Positions 56,640 to 64,000 of a DNA stretch of 64,000 nt are shown here, one piece after another (the stretch's first letter is position 1; the number at the start of each line of letters is the position of its first letter). The notes under the pieces are model-generated. The model was not told the origin of the DNA and made no database searches. It saw only the letters and a program-made list of their open reading frames with translations. Location: the NCBI GenBank assembly GCA_905221605.1, contig CAJNDS010000247.1:911638-975637 (forward strand), given 5' to 3'. Source of the stretch: Symbiodinium natans. Taxonomy: Eukaryota; Sar; Dinophyceae; Suessiales; Symbiodiniaceae. A program made the translations under genes and the position numbers.

Positions 56640-57050
56640 GCTGAGATCTAAGGGAAGTTAAATGGGCCCTTAATAATGGGTTCTGACGTATGGGTATGGG
56701 CCCTTAATGTGTAGAGGGTATATAAGGGTATAGAAAGGGTCCCCTTTTAAGGGCCCACACTAAAGGACCATGTAACTACCATCAGATGAGAAGCCCTCAA
56801 TCCTAAGAGGTAACTAGACTAGACCCATCCGCTCACATCTCTAAATTATGGCCCTTTTGGAGGGGGAACCCTGAACCCTAAACCCTCAACCCTCAACCCT
56901 AAACCCTAAACCGCATGGGTGGCAGGGTACGAACTGACCGCTTCAAACAAGGCTTGATCTCTGAATCCGAATCAGCAGCCCCCTGCACCGAGCCAAGCCC
57001 TCATAGGTAGGGTTCAGGTTTTAGGGTTTAGGGTCTAGGGTCTAGGGTTA
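56640..57050. repeat. Self-paired TGGGCCCTTAA cluster and inverted telomere-type arms
   Basis: TGGGCCCTTAAT at about 56659 and 56697 faces TTAAGGGCCCA at about 56746. At 56829 there is a family B-like word. CCCTAAA units (56869-56912) and TTTAGGG units (57007-57050) then flank a 93-bp island inside a VWA8 intron. Confidence 0.6.
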
Positions 57051-57351
57051 AAGTGGATGGAGGGTCGGACCTAAGGTAAATGCCCTAACTCCTGATAAAG
57101 AAGCAGTAAGAAGAGGTGAGCTGGGTGGCCGCGAGGCAGAAGTCCTCACTGCATCCTGGCATGCAGGGCATGGTGCTTTTAGAGTTATCAAGGGGGGTTT
57201 AGGGTTTGGGGTTTGGGGTTTCGGGTTTCGGCTGAAGATGCAAACTGTTAAACTGCTACCGGCTAGGTATTCAGCGCGAAGCGCAGGATGCGAGACATAC
57301 TTGGTAGCATGGTGTGTCGATTGTGGTCCCACTCGGCCTTCTGGGCTCCAG

Positions 57352-57420
57352 GTAACCCGGGACACGACGGAGGCTGACCTGAAACAACGGAGAGAGTTGA
57401 CGAGGAGCTGGGCAAGCTCG
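57352..57420 (+). CDS. VWA8: VWA8 exon 3: DTTEADLKQRRE
   Basis: Acceptor CTCCAG|GTA. It reads VTRDTTEADLKQRRELT, one of the most conserved stretches of the family. The donor is uncertain: GA (ACGAG|GAGCTG), or GC after AGCTGG (GCAAGC), would each be possible. Confidence 0.88.
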
Positions 57421-57707
57421 GTGCGGAGATCGGTTGCCGGGTCTGAAGAGCAATGGAGAGTTCACTGACCTGGCAATCTCAAGAACCCACATGAGGGGGT
57501 TTTGGGGGCGGGAGAGCAGGTAGGCGCTTAAGGCCTCCAGGTTCTTGGCATTCCGGTGCGGGAAAGAATCGGCTTCGATTTTGGTCTGGGTTCTGGGCTC
57601 TTGGGGGTTCAGAAGGCTTGGGTACTTGATTGCTTTGAGGTTTGTGGGCCTGGTGTTGGACCTTAGGAGGCTTTAGGACTTCGGAAGTTTCGTTGAGCTT
57701 GCCCGAG

Positions 57708-57782
57708 AGGACTGGCGGCAGCAGCGAGACATTCTATGCCGACAGCGCTCCTGTTCGGGCCGCGCTGTGTGGGCGGATACTG
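57708..57782 (+). CDS. VWA8: VWA8 exon 4
   Basis: It reads TGGSSETFYADSAPVRAALC then GRIL, matching the family stretch G[TS]..FY.D.APVRAA..GR.L. Donor CTG|GCACCT (GC). The start may be 57708 or 57710, depending on the donor of exon 3. Confidence 0.85.
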
Positions 57783-58094
57783 GCACCTAGATCAGCAGTC
57801 CAGGCACAATTAGACCCTTGATCATTCAAATGGGCGAGCTGGAAGGGATCAGAGTTAATTAGTCGCCCTGGTTGCATATGGGGTCAAGCAGTCACTGGTT
57901 CTCACCCTAGAGCCGGTAAGTTAGGGTTGAGTGGGTCGAGCCGTGACTTCGGCTCTAGGGGTCTGATGGGCCGATCTCGTTTAAGGGGCAAGCGGGGGGG
58001 AAGAGGGGGGGGGAGGGGGGGGAAGGGGGGGGTCTTCAGTTGTTACAGGGTTTAAACTGACACCCTTCGTCTTCAGCAGTCTGGGTCTCCTCAG

Positions 58095-58115
58095 GTCCTC
58101 GACGGCCTCGAGAAG
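58095..58115 (+). CDS. VWA8: VWA8 exon 5: 21-base microexon (VLDGLEK)
   Basis: Acceptor CCTCAG|GTC, donor GAGAAG|GCGCTA (GC). Only seven codons, VLDGLEK: the Walker B-like hydrophobic strand plus D.LEKAER that continues in exon 6. Phase 0 on both sides. Confidence 0.85.
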
Positions 58116-58485
58116 GCGCTATAAAGTGATGCGGCAGACACGGGTGTCTAAGAAGAGTGCACCGCCAATGTTGGAGCATCCGAATGCGCAATTGCCTGTG
58201 GGGTATCCTAACTTGACTATAGCGTGCCCTTTGTGAGAAGTCCGGTTCTTGGCATACGCTCCATGGCGGGATGCAAAGATCCATGCCTTTCTAGAGAGCT
58301 GTGTACGCTCGACCTACCAATACCGTCAAGGGCGTGTTGCGATGGAATGCCGCCCTTCAGTTGGGAAATCCAGCACAGAGAGACTTGAGGATTTAGGTTT
58401 GCTGTTGCCCTAGCCTGGTACTCGGCATAATGTTCCCAACATGTCCCTCCATATGTGCTTGAGAACCTTTGCGTCTGCACAAGAG

Positions 58486-58569
58486 GCCGAACGCAACGTA
58501 CTGCCCACCTTGAACAACCTGCTGGAGAACCGCGAGATGGGTTTGGACGACGGCCGCCTGCTGCGAGTC
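58486..58569 (+). CDS. VWA8: VWA8 exon 6: AERNVLPTLNNLLENREM
   Basis: Acceptor AAGAG|GCC. It reads AERNVLPTLNNLLENREMGL then DDGRLL, almost the family consensus. Joined to exon 5 it gives VLDGLEKAERNVLPTL. The donor lies near 58566-58569 and its class is unclear. Confidence 0.92.
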
Positions 58570-58728
58570 GCACAGAGTTGAGTTTGCCAAGGCAGAGTCG
58601 AGGGGTTTGGGTGGGGCTCAGGGTTGCTGGTACTTGTTGGGAATGTTAGACTCAAGAGTTGCAAATTGTACTAGGTGCTGCCAGCTGGCACTTGGTCTGT
58701 GCCGTGCTAAGGCTGATTCCGGCGCGCA

Positions 58729-58780
58729 GATACGACACGCTCTCGCAGGAGGCATTGTCTGCCGGCATAGGCGCGGCCAT
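58729..58780 (+). CDS. VWA8: VWA8 exon 7, tentative
   Basis: After GCGCAG the frame reads YDTLSQEALSAGIGAAM, which fits the 'RYD.LL' region following DGRLL. The join to exon 6 cannot be made exactly, so limits and identity are uncertain. Confidence 0.4.
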
Positions 58781-59674
58781 GGTACCCCTGTTCCTGTATA
58801 ACTAGTACGTGTAGTGCTGTGGCCTTTGCTTAGCTTGCTTCGTCTTCGGGGAGTAGCTCAAGCCGGCTTGGCTCTGTTATTGCGAAGACGGGGAACTTCT
58901 CAGACGGTTTTTCGAGCCCCTCCAACCTTTGGTCGTGCTTGTCGCTTGGCAATCTTCATACTTCTTAATGCCCATTCATGTCGAAGTTGATGACCTTGAC
59001 AGTTGCAGCCCCTAGTCTTGGAGAGCTCACCGAGCCCGGATGCTCGTTTTCTACTTCGTCGCAGCCTGCAGCGAAGGCAAAGCCCGACTGGCCCGTGTCC
59101 ACGAGGCCAAGCAACATCTTGACCTGATATGAATAATGATTGTTTAAGTTGAGAAATACTAGATTGGCAGCATGGCCCTATAGTTTACATAGTTGGCTTG
59201 CACTGAATAAGTACACATGTCTGGCAGGGTCAAATATATCAAGAACACTCACGAAACCATACTTAATCAGACGATGCCTCAAAGCTTAATTCAGCTTATC
59301 TACGTAGTTTAATTTCGAGGGGCTGCTGTATTCGTTGTATATCGGGAATGCGCCAAGCCCCTCGTACCCCTCTCAACCTCCACTGTTGCAGAGAAAGGCC
59401 GAGGCCAAACTCGCTAGTTGAAGTCCCCTGGGCAAATCAGCAATGGTCGATGATGCAATCGCTCAATGATGAGAACTTTGAGTTTTACAGGCAGCGTGGG
59501 ACATCATTTTCTGCGCCACGCGCATGAATTCGCATTAATCCTGGTTTCTTTCACCTTCCCCTCACTGCTAGCCCGCGGGCCTGTAGCCCAAGCACATCCT
59601 GGTCCAACTGCCCCACATCCAGGTTTTTTTCTTCGTAGGCCAACTGTGCTTTGGACTGGTTCGAAACTCTCCAG

Positions 59675-59721
59675 GATTTCCGGGTCGTCGCACTGGCCGT
59701 GCCATGTCCGCCCTGGCCTGG
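59675..59721 (+). CDS. VWA8: VWA8 exon 8: sensor strand, GA donor
   Basis: Acceptor CTCCAG|GAT. It reads DFRVVALAVPCPPWP and two bases of Gly, matching FRV[IV]AL..P.P...G (the sensor-1 region of the first AAA+ module). To keep phase with exon 9 the intron must begin GATGCC, a GA donor. Confidence 0.85.
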
Positions 59722-59901
59722 GATGCCTGGCCTTGCTAAGAGGGCTTGATTGACAGTGCTCTTACCCCCTAAACCCGACCCTGCCGGCATTCGGAAAGCT
59801 GGGTGGGCATGCACTTACTTCACAGGAAATTTAGGCTAGGCTCAAGGTTTAGGGTGTTGGGCTGGGCTGGGGGTTTGGGCCTTGTAGGGCCGCCTTCTAA
59901 G

Positions 59902-59925
59902 GAATCCGCTGGATCCTCCGTTGAG
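59902..59925 (+). CDS. VWA8: VWA8 exon 9: 24-base microexon (NPLDPPL)
   Basis: Acceptor TCTAAG|G. The first base completes Gly; it then reads NPLDPPL and two bases (AG) of Arg, before a GC donor (GCTGCG). The family has G.PLDPPLRSRFQAR here, so the next exon should start with G and encode SRFQ; I did not find it. Confidence 0.85.
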
Positions 59926-60179
59926 GCTGCGCTCACAGCAACCACTTCGCTCTATGACCTCCGCACTCATACGCTCAGGGAGCTCGTTTGGGGGCTGGAT
60001 GATTACACAACATGGGCAGAAACAACAACGGTCTTAGCTTCTTCAATCGTCGATCTTAGATCTAGAAATTCACACGAAAAGTACAGTTGCACATGCAAAC
60101 CGGTGGTCTCACAGTGTCACGACATGGCAGTCACGCTCCTCGCACTAGATTTTTCAGGTGAACGAAATATTTGTCGAAA

Positions 60180-60491
60180 ACACACACACACAGAGAGATA
60201 TGTATGTGTGTATGAATGAATGAATGAATGATTGAATGAATGAATGAATGAATGAATGAATGAAATGAATGAAATGAATGAATGAATTTATATGTGTGTA
60301 TATGTATATGTATACGTATACGTATCCGTATATGTATATGCATATTGTACTTTTATGCAAACATATCTGCCGTTGTTATTTTACTAGTGTATGTATGTAT
60401 GTATGTTTGTTTGTAACCAGGTATGCATGTGTGCGCATGTCTGCATATGTGTGTTTCCATGCCATGCATGCATGTATGCATGCATGTATGC

Positions 60492-60524
<33 letters not shown>

Positions 60525-60540
60525 GGTACGTATACGTGCA
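60180..60540. repeat. Complex tetranucleotide microsatellite
   Basis: (CA)n, then (GAAT)n with GAAAT interruptions, then ATATGTATAC words, then (GTAT)n and (GCAT)n blocks. Open frames across it (for example Ile/His-rich on minus) are artefacts. Confidence 0.95.
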
Positions 60541-61825
60541 AACCCCATGAATGTGGCTGAAGCACAGCTTGCCGCTAGCCACAAGCACAAGGTGATTTGT
60601 AGATTTGCTGCTGCCGGGGAGAAAGCCGGGCATTTGCTTTCATGTGCTCGTCGACCATGGCAGGTCGAGATTTCAGGCGCGTATCGACTCTGGTCTGCAG
60701 TTAGCACGCCTGCGTCACTCCGAGAAACGTTTACTAGAGCCTTAACCACTCCCCGTAGCCGCGAAATCCTACCGCCTAGATTGGCCCATGATCGACAGCA
60801 GACAAACTTACAAGGAGCGGGAGCGGTGCTTAAAAAGAATGACTACTGGTTTGGCGGTTCAGCGGCAAAACTGTACTTGGCCACTGTTCTGCCCTGAGCT
60901 TCAACCATAGCTCCATCTAAACGCCAAGAATTTTCTCACCAGCGAAAGCTTTTCCCAAGGTTATGCCGCCCACCTTGGCCTCCGTGGCGCAGGTCTCTCC
61001 CTTTGTAGGCCAGGTCTATCCCTCTGTTAGCCCGGTCGGTGGTGGCCCTGAAAAGCATAAGCAGTGTACGTAAATTCTGGGGCTTCAGGTATAGTTGAAG
61101 TTGTGGAACCGACGTTGTGGCACAGAAGGCGAGGGGGTATGGTCGTCGTTTGGCATGGAGTCGGCATGGAGTTTGATGGGGCTGTTGGACTGGAACAGCT
61201 GCAGGGGCAGTCCGAATATCAACCCTCTGAGCCCTATCGGGCATAAGGCGCGGAACGCCCTAACCTTCAATACAGCCCTAAACCAACTAAATCCCTGAAC
61301 TTCAGAGCCCACCCCAAACCCCCACCCCCACCTCCCCCCGCCCCCGAACGCCCTCCTGCTAGCGCATCCTGAACCTTGAGGCCTTCCGAGTTCCAGCAGC
61401 GACTTCGAGGCCCGACCCTCTGCAATTTGAGCGCGCGGTAGTGACGGAAGAGGGGTCTCGAAGCCGCGAAGTTCCAGCAAGCCCACGAACATTGTCAGAC
61501 GATCCTTGATCATTCAAGTAGCCCCCCGTCAGGTCAAGACCCTCTTAAGCCCGGCAGCAGCACAGCTCCCATGTGCACAGCGAAGCAAAAAGCCCCAACC
61601 CCAGCAAGAGTAGGGTCCCAAATCCCCCCCCCCCCGGCCCAGTTCAGGGATCAGGGATCAGGGTTTAGGGTTTAGGGTTTAGGGAAAGCAGCCCTCACCC
61701 CCCCCCCCCCCCCCCCCCAAACTACCGAAAAGATCCCTCCAAGGCGCTTCTCAGGCGGCTCTCGGCTCTGCAGCGGGCCCTGGACGGCAGCACAGGCAAA
61801 CTGCCAGGCGGACGCCACCCCGAGT

Positions 61826-61966
61826 AGGGTTTAGGGTTTAGGGTTTAGGGTTTAGGGTTTAGGGTTTAGGGTTTAGGGTTTAGGGTTTAGGGTTTAGGGT
61901 TTAGGGTTTAGGGTTTAGGGTTTAGGGTTTAGGGTTTAGGGTTTAGGGTTTAGGGTTTAGGGTTTA
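61826..61966 (+). repeat. Longest perfect telomere-type array
   Basis: About 20 uninterrupted TTTAGGG units (141 bp), the most regular array in the window and therefore probably the youngest. Confidence 0.97.
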
Positions 61967-62925
61967 CAGAATCCTAAAGCCCGAAATACCCGAAACCCTC
62001 AGGGTCCTTGGCCCATCTTGGGCTTGTAAGGAGGAGTTTCATTGGAGCGGCAGACGATAGGGCTTCAAGAAGTGCAGGATGCAGGCTCTTTTTCAGGGCT
62101 TTGCAGACATCATGCTGTGAGCCGGACCCCCGGGGAGGCCGGAAGAACGTTCCCAACTTCCCAACCATACCCAAGCTATTTGTGGGGAGCACGGTAGAAT
62201 TGAATAGGTGAGGGGCGAGTTGCTTTCAGTCTTTTGTCAGAGCCAATACGCGGCCCCAATCTCCGACCATGACTCAGAAGCACTCAATGAAAACCTATAG
62301 ACCTCCTGTACCTACCCCAGACATGCACAATGTTGCAGAGGCGGGTTCCGTACGCCAGCCTTGACCTACGACGCCCTCGTGAGGCTGTTGCGGATGGCCT
62401 CGGCCTCATGTGGAGTGGGCTTTCGGTCTCTGGACCTGTTTGCATCGTCTGGCATTTGCGGGTGTGTGCGAAGCATAGGAGAGGCGCTGGAGTTAGCAAG
62501 CGACATCTGCAATTCAATCAGAATCGGAAGCGACCGGTACCCGCCTCTGCCGACTCATCAGTGCAAGGTCACCGTCTCCGAGGGCAGCACGGAAATGCGA
62601 CCGATACCTTCCGAGGCAGGGTGGGGAGGGGGCTGCAATCCTGCCTGTTCCGAGCCTGGGGTTCAGGGCTTTCAGTAGCAAAACACACATCATCCCTCAA
62701 ATCGGTCGTTCTGTCTACTTTCCGGTATGCCGCCTCTCACGGATGTCACTTGCTCCTGCCCCAAAACATAAGCTACCGCACTCCGAGCCTAAAGTTAGGG
62801 TGAGATGCACAATGTGCAGATTTTGCATATCAGTTGCATGTCGTTACGAAAAGCTCCAGGTGCTTGGCATACTCCTCCTGACTGATCCCATAACCCTGAA
62901 CCCGAACCGCGAACCCCAAATCCAG

Positions 62926-63036
62926 GCCTTTCGCCGCATCTACCCAGTGGCTTACTTGGCTCCCAGTGCCGGTGCTGGCGGTGCTGCAGTCCGAGATGCA
63001 GCGGAACAGCTGCTCAGGCGTCGCACAGGGAGCAAA
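62926..63036 (+). CDS. VWA8: VWA8 exon, later part (tentative)
   Basis: Acceptor ATCCAG|GCC after degenerate telomere-type words. It reads AFRRIYPVAYLAPSAGAGGA then AVRDAAEQLLRR. The order (hydrophobic/aromatic 'YP' turn, then a helix ending in Arg/Lys) fits the lid region that follows the first module in VWA8, but identity is lower than for the earlier exons. Confidence 0.5.
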
Positions 63037-63330
63037 GTTCGGGGAGATTATGTGCTCATTATGGCCATGGTAACCCCCCCCCCACCCCACGAAAAGTTTG
63101 TCGAATGGCTACATGACGACATAAAAACCCTCTTGTCATAGGACTCCTTCTTTTAAGCGGCTTGCTTTTTGGGCAGCGCATACCACATACCACACATTAC
63201 ATTAGCATACAAGATGCATGAGACACGAATCTGCGAGAGTGAGCCCCTCGATTGGATTCCCTCGTAGCAAACATATTCTGCTCTCACTGTCGTGAAAGAT
63301 GATAGTGATGATGGTGACGATGACGATGGC

Positions 63331-63364
<34 letters not shown>

Positions 63365-64000
63365 ATCATTGTTATGCTGATGCTGAGGATAAGTATCGGC
63401 GTTTGTGGTCATTGTGACGGAAAAGCCAATGCCTGCCCGATGGTCGCGTTATCGTCCGTCAACGAACGGCACAGGCACGCACCATCACCATCGTCGTCAT
63501 AGTCCGCGTACCTGCGACCAATGACTGCTTCATGCAGTACCAGCAAACCAGCAATCGCTACGTCACGCAAAGGACTTGTCTTGGATGCTGGCTTTGGGCC
63601 AAAGGACCCTTCGCGGACTTAAACCAAAGCTGTTGAGCCGAGGCTGCTATCTGTGGGGCAGGCCCTCCCCCCCCCCCAAAAAAAAAAATAAACAACAAAA
63701 ACAATAAACAAATTAAATAATTGGCGTTCTATTCTTCTACAATTCTTGGGGGGTCACAGAACCAGGGTAGAGGGCTGAAGACAGCTTTCCAGCGGAGGCA
63801 CTTTGACCTCTGGGCTGAGGAGCTCTTCGATTCGGCTGTGCTTGGTTCGGACTTGAGGGTTTCGGGTTTGCCGGGGGGGGGGGGGGGGGGGGTTGGTGCC
63901 GAAGTATCCAAACGTTTTCCTGCAGCTTAAGGATTCTTTCCGCAACTTGTCCAGGAGCCAGCGCCCCTCACAGTGCTTCCTTCCAGGCAGCCGACACAAA
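63037..64000. other. Right end of window
   Basis: It holds a (GAT)n microsatellite (63299-63365), a C-run then A-run at 63668-63689, a G-run at 63870-63890, and a possible exon at about 63792-63841 (RRHFDLWAEELFDSAVL before a GT donor). The last may be a further VWA8 exon; I cannot match it. Confidence 0.35.

Larger units (their letters stand above)
59926..62925. other. VWA8 introns with microsatellites and arrays
   Basis: It holds the AATG/GTAT complex at 60180-60540, C-runs, telomere-type arrays at 61651-61686 and 61826-61966, and the island 61745-61808 (frame DPSKALLRRLSALQRALDGS). A frame near 62358-62400 (ALTYDALVRLLRMASA) could be a VWA8 helix exon. None of these is firm. Confidence 0.4.

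Noticed and set aside
61826..61966. A true chromosome end
   Set aside because: Coding exons continue on both sides (VWA8 exons at 59902 and 62926), and arrays occur in both orientations throughout, so these are internal repeats.

Overview
This window looks like nuclear DNA of a dinoflagellate alga, or a close alveolate relative. Three lines of evidence point there. (1) TTTAGGG/CCCTAAA telomere-type repeats are scattered through the whole window, mostly in introns. (2) The genes are cut into very short exons whose joins are fixed by protein family and reading phase, and 18 of 19 placed acceptors read AG|G. (3) Of 13 placed donors, 8 are GC, 1 is GA and only 4 are GT, a mix known from dinoflagellates. 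The species cannot be named from sequence alone. No bacterial-style operons, rRNA, tRNA or CRISPR were seen.

Layout, all on the plus strand unless noted. 787-1774: last coding exon of a rhomboid-type membrane protein with a C-terminal PDZ-like domain. 4955-5209: two phase-matched 3' exons of an unknown gene. 12206-12310: a PPR-like exon between telomere-repeat arrays. 13681-14028 and 14806-15153: two copies of a 348-bp unit rich in hairpins, with one compensatory base-pair change. 15680-18085: exon-like pieces of unknown genes. 19646-22125: five small exons of a protein kinase; its next exon, at 50655, joins in perfect phase across a 28.5-kb gap. Inside that gap lie a GNAT acetyltransferase gene (42768-44245), a possible transporter exon (31178-31257), other exon-like pieces on both strands, an AT-rich foreign-looking reading frame (minus strand, about 38124-38385) and many repeats. 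55533-63036: exons of a VWA8-type AAA+ ATPase, which may continue past the window edge.

The genes show no shared pathway: rhomboid/PDZ (membrane proteolysis or a derived role), kinase (signalling), GNAT (acyl transfer), VWA8 (mitochondrial or peroxisomal ATPase in animals), and PPR-like exons (organelle RNA). What unites the window is its non-coding fabric. Four foldback (MITE-like) families and telomere-type arrays fill the introns. Some arrays sit beside 3' splice sites, several flank short GC-rich islands as inverted arms, and at least one is bracketed by a 20-bp direct repeat, as expected of an insertion.

Exon coordinates rest on protein-family reading and phase, not transcripts. Many single open frames of 60-130 codons here are probably chance, so unsupported ones carry low confidence.
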